A program made the translations under genes and the position numbers. Positions 42,239 through 51,423 of a stretch of DNA of 64,000 nucleotides are shown here, one piece after another; the stretch's first letter is position 1; each line of letters opens with the position of its first letter. This DNA is from JADJAH01 sp964615795 (GTDB lineage Bacteria > Bacteroidota > Ignavibacteria > Tepidaquicellales > Tepidaquicellaceae), in assembly GCA_964615795.1 (NCBI GenBank), contig CAZTQR010000004.1, forward strand, positions 19,826-83,825, written 5' to 3'. The notes under the pieces were generated by a model. It searched no databases. It was given only the letters and a program-made list of their open reading frames with translations, and had not been told where the DNA came from.

Positions 42239-43684
42239 ATGGAAGTGACCGAAGAACCAAAGAAGAGGGGTAGGGGAAGGCCGAAGAAAAGTGAACAGGC
42301 ACAGGCAAAGGTTGAAACAGCGACCGCACATCGTCAGCTTACGCCTTCTGAAATAGTTGAAGAGCTGGATAAGTATGTGATAGGACAGGACAGCGCTAAG
42401 AAATCCGTGGCAATTGCCTTGAGAAACAGATGGAGAAGACAGCAGGTCAAGGACATTATGAAGGATGAGATAATGCCGAACAACATCATAATGATCGGGC
42501 CGACCGGAGTCGGGAAAACTGAAATTGCCAGGCGACTCTCAAAGCTTGCAAATGCCCCGTTCATAAAGGTTGAGGCATCGAAATTCACCGAAGTTGGATA
42601 TGTCGGACGCGATGTTGAATCTATGATCAGGGAGCTTACTGACCTTTCGGTTAATATAGTTAAAGCAGAGAAGATGAAGGAAGTTCAGATCAAGGCGGAG
42701 GAAAATGCAGATGAAAGGATCCTTGACATTATCATCCCCTCGTCCGGCAAGAACAAGTCATCTGATGAAGAGTCAGGTGAGCAGTCCGCCGCTGACAAAG
42801 CAAGCACAAGGGATAAACTGCGCGGTCAGCTGAAGAACGGAGAGCTGGATAACCGCTCTATAGAACTTGATGTGTCGGGGGATAACTATCCTATGTTACA
42901 GGTACTTGGACCTCTTGGCCTGGACGAAATGGGAGTCAATCTCAATGATCTTTTCGGTAACATGATGCCTAAGAAGTCGAAGAAGCGGAAGATGAATATA
43001 GCTGAAGCAAGGAAAGTGCTGACACAGGAAGAATCAGGAAAGCTCATAGATGCAGATGCGGCAGTTAGGGAAGCTGTTGGCAAGGTCGAGAACAGCGGCA
43101 TTGTATTCATTGATGAGATAGATAAAGTGGCAGGAGGGCATTCAAAAGGAATGGGTCCCGACGTATCAAGAGAGGGCGTTCAGCGCGACCTTCTGCCGAT
43201 AGTTGAAGGATCTACCGTAGTAACCAAATACGGGCCGGTCAAGACCGACCACATACTGTTCGTAGCTTCCGGAGCATTTCACACATCCAAGCCAAGTGAC
43301 CTTATTCCGGAACTTCAGGGAAGATTTCCGATAAGGGTTGAGCTTGCCAATCTCGGCGAAGAGGATTTCATAAAGATCCTCACACAACCGGAGAATGCGC
43401 TGATAAAGCAATACAAAGCATTGTTTGCGTCGGAGAATGTTGAACTTGAGTTCACTGAAGAAGCCATACGCGAGATAGCAAAAATAGCTGCTCAGGTCAA
43501 TGAACAGGTGGAAAACATCGGTGCAAGAAGACTGCACACAATTCTTACGACCGTTCTCGAAGAACTGCTCTTTCAGATGCCGGACAAAATCGAGGAGAGG
43601 GAAGTAAGAATAGACAGAGTTTACGTACACATGAAGCTGAATTCAATCATCAGAAACAGGGACCTAAGCAGATACATCCTATGA
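42239..43684 (+). CDS. hslU: ATP-dependent protease ATPase subunit HslU, with N-terminal AT-hook-like extension
   Basis: 481 residues. AAA+ unfoldase of HslUV: Walker A GPTGVGKTE, EVGYVGRDVESMIREL, intermediate (I) domain about residues 140-270, Walker B IVFIDEIDK, RDLLPIVEG and the C-terminal LSRYIL that docks into HslV. The conserved HslU start (LTPSEIVEELDKYVIGQD) is preceded by about 34 extra residues that include KKRGRGRPKK, an AT-hook-like GRP motif. The ATG at 42239 lies only a base or two from the AGGA; a GTG two codons on has better spacing, but either start keeps the extension. Overlaps the next gene by 4 bases. Confidence 0.95.
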   Translation: MEVTEEPKKRGRGRPKKSEQAQAKVETATAHRQLTPSEIVEELDKYVIGQDSAKKSVAIALRNRWRRQQVKDIMKDEIMPNNIIMIGPTGVGKTEIARRLSKLANAPFIKVEASKFTEVGYVGRDVESMIRELTDLSVNIVKAEKMKEVQIKAEENADERILDIIIPSSGKNKSSDEESGEQSAADKASTRDKLRGQLKNGELDNRSIELDVSGDNYPMLQVLGPLGLDEMGVNLNDLFGNMMPKKSKKRKMNIAEARKVLTQEESGKLIDADAAVREAVGKVENSGIVFIDEIDKVAGGHSKGMGPDVSREGVQRDLLPIVEGSTVVTKYGPVKTDHILFVASGAFHTSKPSDLIPELQGRFPIRVELANLGEEDFIKILTQPENALIKQYKALFASENVELEFTEEAIREIAKIAAQVNEQVENIGARRLHTILTTVLEELLFQMPDKIEEREVRIDRVYVHMKLNSIIRNRDLSRYIL

Positions 43685-44427
43685 TTGCCGGCACAAGGTC
43701 TGCACTGCTGATTCTGCCGTTTGCTTTCCTGTTGTTTGCATCCGGTGAAACTTGCGGACAGATAAAGAAGAGGTCTCAGAATACAGTATTTTATACCGGA
43801 GCAGGCTACAAATTCGTTCTCTTCACTGACGGCACGGCAAGCGATGCTTATCCTTTCTTTGACTTCTCCTCACAGGCCTTTGTAAAAGAGCTTGATGCCT
43901 TCTTCGGTGTTGTGCTAAGCGAAACTGTAGCATTGGAATTCTCGCCTTCATATATGTTCAGCAATGACTACGGCGGAGACGAATCAGAACAGGGCGGATT
44001 CAATTTTGAATCAAACGGTGCAAACAGGTATTATGTGCCTACTGCAACAAGTTTATACTGCCTTCCGGTAAATCTGCGCGCAAAATATTTTCCTTTCGGA
44101 AAAGACTACGGATCGGTGTTCAACCTCTTTTACATCGGTGGCGGGGCCGGACCCATCTACATTAGCGAGGAGATGGAGCAGAGAGTTTACAAAGATGACA
44201 GCAGGCTCGATTATCTCTATTCAACTGAAAACTCAAACAATTTCTGGACTGTGAATTTTGAAGCAATTGCCGGAATTGCCACTGTTTCAAAATTCGGGAT
44301 CGGCTTTGAAGCGGGCTACAGATTTATTCCATTGAGCAGTGTGAAAGGGGAAAAGCCGCTGGTAACTTCTCTTGCAGGCAATTTCAATAATCTGAATTTC
44401 GCGCTGAACATCATTTACAAGTTCTGA
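43681..44427 (+). CDS. Outer-membrane beta-barrel protein
   Basis: 248 residues. Residues 1-27 form a signal peptide (LLILPFAFLLFASGETCGQ). The mature part has alternating beta-strand patterns (VFYTGAGYKFVLFTDG, SLYCLPVNLRAKYFPFG, FNLFYIGGGAGPIYI, FGIGFEAGYRFIPL) and ends in NLNFALNIIYKF, a terminal Phe as expected for BAM-assembled barrels. Porin-like or structural; function unknown. The start overlaps hslU by 4 bases, so an outer-membrane protein is translationally coupled to a cytoplasmic protease. Confidence 0.75.
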   Translation: MIAGTRSALLILPFAFLLFASGETCGQIKKRSQNTVFYTGAGYKFVLFTDGTASDAYPFFDFSSQAFVKELDAFFGVVLSETVALEFSPSYMFSNDYGGDESEQGGFNFESNGANRYYVPTATSLYCLPVNLRAKYFPFGKDYGSVFNLFYIGGGAGPIYISEEMEQRVYKDDSRLDYLYSTENSNNFWTVNFEAIAGIATVSKFGIGFEAGYRFIPLSSVKGEKPLVTSLAGNFNNLNFALNIIYKF

Positions 44428-44431
44428 CACT

Positions 44432-44476
44432 AAAAAAAGCAATGGCACGGAACATTGTGTTGCGCCGTGCCATTTA
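44432..44476. terminator. Bidirectional terminator between convergent genes
   Basis: AATGGCACGG (44441-44450) and CCGTGCCATT (44465-44474) pair perfectly. The minus strand has a TTTTTTT tract after the stem, the plus strand a weaker TTTATT. Confidence 0.88.
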
Positions 44477-44484
44477 TTCACATC

Positions 44485-45627
44485 TCAGTCTTTCAGCAAT
44501 TCTCTCGCAACCACGATCCTCTGAATTTCACTGGTGCCTTCGTAGATCTGTGTTATCTTTGCATCTCTCAGATAACGCTCAACCAGATACTCTCTGACGT
44601 AACCGTAACCCCCGTGTATTTGTATTGCCTCAAGCGCGCAATGCACTGCCGCCTGGCTCGCCGCGAGTTTTGCCATTGACGCTTCTTTGATGAATTTCTC
44701 ATGCCTGTCCTTCTTCAGCGCCGCCTGGTATATCAGCAATCTCGCTGCTTCAGTCAGCACAGCCATCTCGGAAAGCTTGAATTGTATCGCCTGGAGTTCT
44801 GATATCGGCGCATCAAATGCTTTTCTTTCCTTAGAATACTTCACTGCGGCTTCGAGGCTTGCCTGCGCAATGCCAAGCGCCTGTGCTGCAACTCCGATCC
44901 TTCCGCCGTTAAGAGTCTCCATCGCGATCTTGAATCCAAGTCCTTCCGAACCGACAAGATTCTCCTTTGGAACCCTTACATTGTTAAGCCCGAGTGTGCA
45001 TGTATCAGAACTTCTGATCCCAAGCTTGTCTTCTTTCTTACCTACTTCAACGCCCTCAGTGTTCTTCTCAAGTATGAATGTTGAAATTCCCTTATATCCC
45101 TTTGACTTGTCAGTCATGGCCTGTATGAGGTAGATGTCGGCATTCACTCCGTTTGTGATCCAGTTTTTCATGCCGTTGAGAACGTAATGATCTCCGTCAA
45201 GAACCGCTTCGGTTCTCTGCTGGGTTGCATCGCTTCCGGCTTCCGGTTCAGAAAGGCAGAACGCTCCGAGCAACTTGCCCGAGGCTAACGGCTTAAGGTA
45301 TTTTTCCTTCAGGTGATCGCTTCCGAACTTTTCGATCCCATAACACACGAGTGAATTATTCACCGACATTATCACGCCGACTGATGCATCCTTTTTTGAG
45401 ATCTCTTCGATTGCCAGCACATAGCATATTGTATCGAGGCCTGCACCTCCCCATTCCGGCGGCACCATCATTCCCATAAATCCCAGTTCACCGAGCTTTT
45501 TGACAATCTCAGACGGAAACTCTGCATTAAGGTCTCTTTCTGAAGCGCTTGGAGCAATTTCAGACTCGGCAAAGTCCCTCGCGGCATCGCGTATGGCCGC
45601 CTGGTCTTCGGTTAAGTCAAAGTTCAT
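44485..45627 (-). CDS. Acyl-CoA dehydrogenase (short-chain/butyryl type)
   Basis: 380 residues from the ATG at 45627. Catalyses the FAD-linked alpha,beta-dehydrogenation of acyl-CoA and gives electrons to EtfAB (encoded at 4.4-6.1 kb). Typical blocks: NFDLTEDQAAIRDAARDFAE, GAFCLSEPEAGSDA, WITNG, LGIRSSDTCTLGLNNVRVP and YEGTSEIQRIVVAR, where the Glu is the catalytic base of short-chain enzymes. The frame is open 55 codons further upstream, but that would overlap the preceding gene and add non-family sequence. Last gene of the long minus-strand operon. Confidence 0.93.
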   Translation of the reverse strand: MNFDLTEDQAAIRDAARDFAESEIAPSASERDLNAEFPSEIVKKLGELGFMGMMVPPEWGGAGLDTICYVLAIEEISKKDASVGVIMSVNNSLVCYGIEKFGSDHLKEKYLKPLASGKLLGAFCLSEPEAGSDATQQRTEAVLDGDHYVLNGMKNWITNGVNADIYLIQAMTDKSKGYKGISTFILEKNTEGVEVGKKEDKLGIRSSDTCTLGLNNVRVPKENLVGSEGLGFKIAMETLNGGRIGVAAQALGIAQASLEAAVKYSKERKAFDAPISELQAIQFKLSEMAVLTEAARLLIYQAALKKDRHEKFIKEASMAKLAASQAAVHCALEAIQIHGGYGYVREYLVERYLRDAKITQIYEGTSEIQRIVVARELLKD

Positions 45628-45640
45628 GTTCTGCCTTGGT

Positions 45641-46501
45641 TTATTTATTGTTTGAATAATCGTAAAAACCTTTTCCGCTCTTTCTGCCGAGATAACCTGC
45701 GGCAACCATTTTTCTGAGCAAAGGGCACGGCCTGTATTTTGAATCTCCAAGGCCACTGTGCAAAACTTCCATAATGGAAAGACATACATCAAGGCCTATG
45801 AAATCGGCCAGGGTAAGCGGGCCCATAGGATGCGCCATCCCAAGTTTCATAACAGTGTCAATTGACTCAGGCGTGGCTACTCCTTCCATCACGCAGTACA
45901 TTGCCTCATTCAGCATTGGCAGAAGGATCCTGTTTGAAACGAATCCCGGATAGTCCTGCACTTCAACCGGTACTTTTTCAATCTTGAGTGTAAGCTCCTT
46001 GGTTGTTTCGTAGGTCTCGTTAGTTGTGGCAAGTCCTCGTATTATCTCAACCAGCTTCATCACGGGAACGGGATTCATAAAGTGCATTCCAATCACCTGG
46101 CCCGGACGCCCTGTAAATGCCGCGATCTCTGTGATCGAGATTGAAGAGGTGTTGCTTGCCAGCAATGCATCAGGTTTGCAGACTTTGTCAAGTTCCGTGA
46201 ATATCTTTCTCTTGATCTCCGCATTTTCCGTAGCGGCCTCAACAGCAAGGTCGCAGTCTGCGGCGGCCGAAAGTTCAACCGAAGTCGTGATATTTCCGAG
46301 GGTCTTATTCTTCTGGTCTTCCGTGATCGTGCCCTTGGCAACCTGCCTGTCAAGGTTCTTTGTAATGGTTGCAAGCGCTTTTGAGATGAGTTCCTCCTTT
46401 ATGTCAATAAGCACAACGGGGAATCCGTACTGCGCAAATGTATGTGCAATGCCGTTTCCCATAGTGCCGGATCCGATAACAGCCGTTTTCCTGATTTCCA
46501 T
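45641..46501 (-). CDS. 3-hydroxybutyryl-CoA dehydrogenase
   Basis: 286 residues from the ATG at 46501. NAD(P)-dependent oxidation of 3-hydroxyacyl-CoA. The N-terminal Rossmann motif is AVIGSGTMGNGIAHTFAQ; SNTSSISITEIAAF and GMHFMNPVPVMKLVEIIRG hold the catalytic His; FVSNRILLPMLNEAM and MAHPMGPLTLADFIGLD are the C-terminal helical-domain signatures. It lies between thiolase and acyl-CoA dehydrogenase genes (25 and 13 bases), a four-carbon oxidation module. No enoyl-CoA hydratase gene is seen in this window. Confidence 0.95.
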   Translation of the reverse strand: MEIRKTAVIGSGTMGNGIAHTFAQYGFPVVLIDIKEELISKALATITKNLDRQVAKGTITEDQKNKTLGNITTSVELSAAADCDLAVEAATENAEIKRKIFTELDKVCKPDALLASNTSSISITEIAAFTGRPGQVIGMHFMNPVPVMKLVEIIRGLATTNETYETTKELTLKIEKVPVEVQDYPGFVSNRILLPMLNEAMYCVMEGVATPESIDTVMKLGMAHPMGPLTLADFIGLDVCLSIMEVLHSGLGDSKYRPCPLLRKMVAAGYLGRKSGKGFYDYSNNK

Positions 46502-46526
46502 GTGAGTGTCATTTAATGTGATGTAA

Positions 46527-47699
46527 TTATCTTTCAACGATCAGCGCGCTTGCTTCACCGCCGCCGATGCAGAGTGTAGCAAGTCCGCGTTTTGCATCCC
46601 TTTTGTTCATTGCATGCAACAGTGTTGTGAGAATTCTTGCACCGCTGGCGCCTATCGGATGGCCCAGAGCTACAGCGCCTCCGTGCACGTTAACTTTATC
46701 CGGGTCAAGTTCTGCCAGCTTGTTTACTGCACATGCCTGAACAGAAAATGCTTCGTTGGCTTCTACAAGGTCAAGGTCGCCAACTTTCAGCTTTGCCTTT
46801 TCAAGTACGTTCTTTATTGCATAAGCGGGCGATGTGGTGAACCATTCAGGCTTTTGTGCAAATGAACCCTGCGCGATTATCGTTACGAGCGGCTTCAGAC
46901 CGAGAGCTTTGGCTTTCTCCTCCGACATCACCATAACGGCTGCGGCGCCGTCATTCAGTGAAGAGGAATTGAATGCCGTTACTGTGCCGTCCTTTTCAAA
47001 TGCTCCCTTGAGTGTCTTACCCTTTTCAAAGTTGACTTTGCGGGGTTCTTCATCTTCTGATACCGTGACTGTTCCTTTCCTGTCCTTTATCTCTACAGGC
47101 ACGATCTCTTCCTTAAAGAGCCCTTCATCCATTGCCTTAAGAGCGCGCCTGTAGCTTTGCTCTGCAAATGAATCCTGTTCCTCTTTTGAAATGTTCATTT
47201 CCCTCGAGCACATCTCCGCCGCACTGCCCATGTGAAAGTTGTTGTAAACATCCCAAAGCCCGTCATGGATCATTCCGTCAATCAGCGTTCCGTTTCCCAT
47301 CCTGTAACCGCTTCTTGCCTTGTCAAGGTAGTAGGGGACATTGCTCATTGATTCAAATCCTCCGGCAATGACCACTTCTGCATCTCCGGCCTTGATCGCC
47401 TGGTCGGCAAGCATAACGGACTTCAGTCCGGAACCGCACACTTTGTTGATGGTCATGCACGGTACGGAGTCAGGCAATCCGCCGAAGATTGCCGCCTGCC
47501 TTGCCGGCGCCTGGCCCATACCTGCGGGAAGAACGCATCCCATTATCAGTTCCGAAACGTCTGCAGGATTCACACCGGTCTTTGCAATGAGTTCCTTGAT
47601 TACAACAGCCCCAAGCTGGGGGCCCCTGAGCGGTGAGAGTGAACCCATATAACTGCCGATGGGCGTTCTCACAGCCGCTACTATAACTGATCTTGTCAT
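46527..47699 (-). CDS. Acetyl-CoA acetyltransferase (thiolase)
   Basis: 390 residues. Cleaves acetoacetyl-CoA to two acetyl-CoA, or the reverse. The acyl-enzyme Cys is in INKVCGSGLKSV near residue 88; EAFSVQACAVNKL and GHPIGASGARI carry the catalytic His; CIGGGEASALIVE near the end holds the second Cys. Length and motifs fit the biosynthetic/degradative acetyl-CoA thiolases (AtoB/PhaA type). Third gene from the end of the operon, just before 3-hydroxybutyryl-CoA dehydrogenase. Confidence 0.95.
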   Translation of the reverse strand: MTRSVIVAAVRTPIGSYMGSLSPLRGPQLGAVVIKELIAKTGVNPADVSELIMGCVLPAGMGQAPARQAAIFGGLPDSVPCMTINKVCGSGLKSVMLADQAIKAGDAEVVIAGGFESMSNVPYYLDKARSGYRMGNGTLIDGMIHDGLWDVYNNFHMGSAAEMCSREMNISKEEQDSFAEQSYRRALKAMDEGLFKEEIVPVEIKDRKGTVTVSEDEEPRKVNFEKGKTLKGAFEKDGTVTAFNSSSLNDGAAAVMVMSEEKAKALGLKPLVTIIAQGSFAQKPEWFTTSPAYAIKNVLEKAKLKVGDLDLVEANEAFSVQACAVNKLAELDPDKVNVHGGAVALGHPIGASGARILTTLLHAMNKRDAKRGLATLCIGGGEASALIVER

Positions 47700-47733
47700 T
47701 TATGCTTATTTGTTTATTTGTTTTCTTTTGAAT

Positions 47734-48492
47734 TCAGCAAGCGGAAACAATTGTCAGGAAGTCGTCCGCCTTAAGGCTTGCTCCGCCTACAAGCGCCCCG
47801 TCTATTCCTTTTGCCGCAAGTATGTCTTTTGCATTCTTTGCATTCACGCTTCCGCCGTAGAGTACTCTTACAGCTTCGGCTGTTTTGATATTGAAAAGTT
47901 CTGAGAGTTTCTTTCTTATGAACAAATGCATGTCGGAAGCCTGTTTCGGAGTGGCGTTCACGCCCGTTCCGATTGCCCATACCGGTTCGTATGCTATGGT
48001 CACGAAGCTCATCTTGTCTTCTGCAACATCCCTCAGCCCTTCAGTTATCTGCTCTCCGACTATTGCCTCAAATATCTCATCCTCTCTTTCCTGCAGGGTT
48101 TCGCCAACACACATTACGGGATTCAGCCCTTTCTCGAGCGCCTTCTTCACCTTGAGATTCACGCTTTCGTTCGTCTCGCCGTAATACTTGCGCCTTTCGC
48201 TGTGGCCGATGATAACATACTCACATCCTGCTGATAAGAGCATTGAAGCGGAGATCTCCCCTGTAAACGCTCCGTCATCATTCGCGCACACATCCTGCGC
48301 ACAGAGCATTACGGGTGAACCCTTCAGCGCTTTTCCGCTCTGTTCGAGTGACAGAAAAGTCGGACATACCAATACATCTGCATTGGCGCTCTTCAAATTT
48401 GTAATGCTTTCAGCAATAGCTTTGGCAAGCTGTACGGATTCTTTCACATTCAAATTCATTTTCCAGTTGCCTGCAATCAGTTTTCGGTTCAT
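47734..48492 (-). CDS. tpiA: Triosephosphate isomerase
   Basis: 252 residues. Interconverts dihydroxyacetone phosphate and glyceraldehyde 3-phosphate. Catalytic Lys in AGNWKMN, His in YVIIGHSERR, Glu in AYEPVWAIGTG, and the phosphate loop YGGSVNAKNA and GALVGGASL are intact. Its ATG shares one base with the gatB stop (TGATG), so translation is coupled to gatB. Confidence 0.97.
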   Translation of the reverse strand: MNRKLIAGNWKMNLNVKESVQLAKAIAESITNLKSANADVLVCPTFLSLEQSGKALKGSPVMLCAQDVCANDDGAFTGEISASMLLSAGCEYVIIGHSERRKYYGETNESVNLKVKKALEKGLNPVMCVGETLQEREDEIFEAIVGEQITEGLRDVAEDKMSFVTIAYEPVWAIGTGVNATPKQASDMHLFIRKKLSELFNIKTAEAVRVLYGGSVNAKNAKDILAAKGIDGALVGGASLKADDFLTIVSAC

Positions 48493-49976
48493 CAGTCTTT
48501 CAATTCGAGATTTTTGATTAACAATTCATTCACAATCCTGGGATTTGCCTTGCCCTTGCTTGCCTGCATTATCTTGCCGACAAAGAATGCGGCAAGTTTC
48601 TTTTCGCCGCTCTTATATCTTTCCACTTCATTTGAGTTCTGCGATAGTACGCTCTTCACTATTTCTTCGATCTCAGACTCTCCCGAGACCTGCCTGTATT
48701 TCTGTGCCAGTTCATCAAACATGCTGATCTGCTCCGCCTCTGAACTTCCTGCAGAAAGCAGTTGTGTGAAAACTTCGCGCGATGCGCTTGCGCTTATTTC
48801 GTCTGCCGAAACCGCATCTGCAAGCCTTGCTATCACGGCGGGGGAAAGCATGAACTGCCCTATGTCGATCTTCTGCTCATTAAGGATCCTTTTGATATCC
48901 ACGCGGAAAATATTGGAGGAGATCCTGAATGCCTTCTGATCTTTCTTCGTAAGACGGGATGCAATACTCTCGTAAAAATCGGCATGCGGCTTTTCCGCCG
49001 TTATCTCCTCTGCTTCCGCTTCGGCAAGACCGTATTGCTCTGTCAATCTGAGAGTCCTCGCGTCCGGCGGTTCAGGAAGCGCGGCCTTCACTTCTGCTAT
49101 CTTTCCGGCGGCTACATGCAGTCTCACAAGGTCCGGTTCCGGAAAATATCTGTAATCGTGAGCTTCTTCCTTACTGCGTGTGTGGGATGTTGTCTTGTCC
49201 TTTGCATTGTACGTCATGGTATGGTAAGAGACCTTTCCACCCGACTCTATGAGATCTGTCTGCCTCTTCATTTCCGCCTCAATTGCATCCACCACATTCT
49301 TGAACGAATTCAGATTCTTTATCTCCGTTCTTGTGCCAAGTTCTGCTTCGCCCTTTCTGCGAACCGAAATGTTCGCGTCACATCTCATTGAACCTTCCTC
49401 AAGGTTGCCGTCATTTATACCGAGGTAAACAAGTATCTGCCTTACCTTGTAAAGATATCTGTATGCTTCGTCAGATGAGTTGATGTCCGGTTCGCTGACA
49501 ATCTCTATCAGCGGCACGCCGCACCTGTTGAAATCAACAAGCGTATCATTATCCGAAAAGTCATGTATTGATTTACCGGCATCCTCTTCCATGTGTATCC
49601 TTGTAATCCCTATCTTCTTAACAGTTTTGTCCCTGAGCCTGATATTTACATGGCCTCCGTAACAAAGCGGCGTCTCAAACTGTGTGATCTGATATCCTTT
49701 GGAGAGGTCAGGATAAAAGTAGTTCTTCCTTGCAAAGATAGTATTCTCTCTTATGGAACAGTTTGTTGCCAGACCCATCTTCAAAGCGCAGTCAACGAGT
49801 TCGGCATTCAGTACAGGAAGTACACCGGGATGCCCGAGGCAAACGGGGCAAACGTTTGTGTTAGGAGGTGCGTGAAAGTCTGCGGGACAACCGCAAAATG
49901 CTTTCGTCCTGGTCATCATTTGGGCATGCACTTCAAGCCCGATCACCGGTTCGTATTTGTCGTATGCTGTGCTCAC
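48492..49976 (-). CDS. gatB: Aspartyl/glutamyl-tRNA amidotransferase subunit B
   Basis: 494 residues. With GatA and GatC it converts misacylated Glu-tRNA(Gln) and Asp-tRNA(Asn) to the amide forms. Signature blocks: YEPVIGLEVHAQM, CPVCLGHPGVLPVLN, NYFYPDLSKGYQITQ, RIHMEEDAGKS, EIVSEPDINS, GNLEEGSMRCDANIS and ATPASE-domain-like DYRYFPEPDL; the C-terminal tail (YqeY-like, about 340-494) is complete. The partners gatA and gatC are not in the window. The start overlaps the photolyase stop by 4 bases. Confidence 0.97.
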   Translation of the reverse strand: MSTAYDKYEPVIGLEVHAQMMTRTKAFCGCPADFHAPPNTNVCPVCLGHPGVLPVLNAELVDCALKMGLATNCSIRENTIFARKNYFYPDLSKGYQITQFETPLCYGGHVNIRLRDKTVKKIGITRIHMEEDAGKSIHDFSDNDTLVDFNRCGVPLIEIVSEPDINSSDEAYRYLYKVRQILVYLGINDGNLEEGSMRCDANISVRRKGEAELGTRTEIKNLNSFKNVVDAIEAEMKRQTDLIESGGKVSYHTMTYNAKDKTTSHTRSKEEAHDYRYFPEPDLVRLHVAAGKIAEVKAALPEPPDARTLRLTEQYGLAEAEAEEITAEKPHADFYESIASRLTKKDQKAFRISSNIFRVDIKRILNEQKIDIGQFMLSPAVIARLADAVSADEISASASREVFTQLLSAGSSEAEQISMFDELAQKYRQVSGESEIEEIVKSVLSQNSNEVERYKSGEKKLAAFFVGKIMQASKGKANPRIVNELLIKNLELKD

Positions 49977-51412
49977 TTTGTGTTCAAAGTTTTTCCTGCC
50001 GCGATGCTGAATCTTCTTACTGCCTCTTCTTTTGCCTTCATGTGGTCAATGATAGGAAAGGGGTAATCAATTCCGATCCTCACATTGCAGCTTGCCTGCA
50101 GTTCTTCACTCATAAGGTGCGGTTCGTGAATGTGTTCGCCGGGCACTCGTTCCAGTTCGGGTACATATTGCCTTATGTAACTGCCGTCAGAGTCAAATTT
50201 CTTGCTCTGAAGGTAAGGGTTGAATATCCTGAAATACGGCTGTGCATCCACACCGGTGGATGCGCTCCACTGCCACCCGCCGTTGTTACTCGAAAAATCG
50301 AGGTCAATCAGATGTTTAGCAAAATGCTCCTCTCCAAAGCGCCAGTCAATAAGCAGGTCCTTTGTAAGGAACATCGCAGTGATCATTCTCACCCTGTTGT
50401 GCATCCAGCCCTCTTCTGTCAGCTGGCGCATGCCTGCGTCAACTATCGGAAATCCCGTGCGCCCTTCCTTCCACTTCGATAACTTGTCCTCGTCATAATT
50501 CCACTGTACATTGTCAAACTCCCCCCTGAATGATTTATGCGTCAGCTGTGGATTGAAGCATGTAATGTGATAGTAGAATTCTCTCCATATCAACTCATTC
50601 ACCCAGGTCTTAACTTCATTGAGTTCCTCTTCACTTTTGCACTCAGCCTGCTTCTTCAGCGCCGACCTGTATGCCTCTCTTATGCTTATCGTTCCGAAAT
50701 GCAGGTGCGGCGACAAACGGCTCGTGCCATTGATGCCGGGATAATCCCGCATTGACCTGTAGCTTGAAAGTCCTGATCTGTAAAAACCCTTGAGAATTGA
50801 AAGCGCCTCTTTCCTGCCGCCTGTGAAAGACAGATCGTTATCGCCTGTGCCCTTCTCACCGGCGAATACAGGCCCGATCAGAGCCTCAACCGCTTCAGGG
50901 AATCTGACCCTTCTCGCCTCAAAATCAGACGGGCCGATCTGCTTCACAAGCTGATTCCTGAACGGAGTGTAAACCTTATACTGCTCATTCTGAAGGTTCA
51001 CAACTTTTCCGGGGGGGACCAGTGTCGTATCATCAAATTCATGGACGATTCCACCGGACTGTTCCGCCAGTTCTTTAACTTTGCTGTCTCTTGCAATACA
51101 ATACGGTTCTACCTGCCTGTTGTACCAGATCTCAGCCGGACCGTGCTTTGAGAAGATCTCCTCAAATACATCACAGCTTCTGCCGTGAAATATCTGCAAC
51201 GAAAATCCGTATGCATTCAGTGATTCATTCAGAGATGACAGGCACTGTAAAAGAAAACGGATCCTTTTCTCGCCGAAGTAACTGTATGAGTTGCTGTTCT
51301 TTATGTAAATGAACGATACTTTATCTGTCTCTTTTGCAGTCCTGCAAAACTCTGACAGAGCGGTGTTGTCTTCCGTTCTCAGGTCTTTTCTGAACCAGTA
51401 GATCTTCAGCAT
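49973..51412 (-). CDS. phrB: Deoxyribodipyrimidine photolyase
   Basis: 479 residues, a class I CPD-photolyase/cryptochrome family length. The N-terminal antenna domain opens with IYWFRKDLRTEDNTAL; the FAD domain holds GGRKEALSILKGF, SRLSPHLHFGTISIREAY, VNELIWREFYYHI, FPIVDAGMRQL, GWMHNRVRMITAMFLTKDLL and FDSDGSYIRQYVPEL. The Trp and Asn residues needed for FAD and electron transfer appear to be in place. It repairs cyclobutane dimers with light, so the organism probably sees daylight. Within the operon, 11 bases after the IMPDH/GMPR-family gene. Confidence 0.94.
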   Translation of the reverse strand: MLKIYWFRKDLRTEDNTALSEFCRTAKETDKVSFIYIKNSNSYSYFGEKRIRFLLQCLSSLNESLNAYGFSLQIFHGRSCDVFEEIFSKHGPAEIWYNRQVEPYCIARDSKVKELAEQSGGIVHEFDDTTLVPPGKVVNLQNEQYKVYTPFRNQLVKQIGPSDFEARRVRFPEAVEALIGPVFAGEKGTGDNDLSFTGGRKEALSILKGFYRSGLSSYRSMRDYPGINGTSRLSPHLHFGTISIREAYRSALKKQAECKSEEELNEVKTWVNELIWREFYYHITCFNPQLTHKSFRGEFDNVQWNYDEDKLSKWKEGRTGFPIVDAGMRQLTEEGWMHNRVRMITAMFLTKDLLIDWRFGEEHFAKHLIDLDFSSNNGGWQWSASTGVDAQPYFRIFNPYLQSKKFDSDGSYIRQYVPELERVPGEHIHEPHLMSEELQASCNVRIGIDYPFPIIDHMKAKEEAVRRFSIAAGKTLNTK

Positions 51413-51423
51413 TCAGCCATGCG

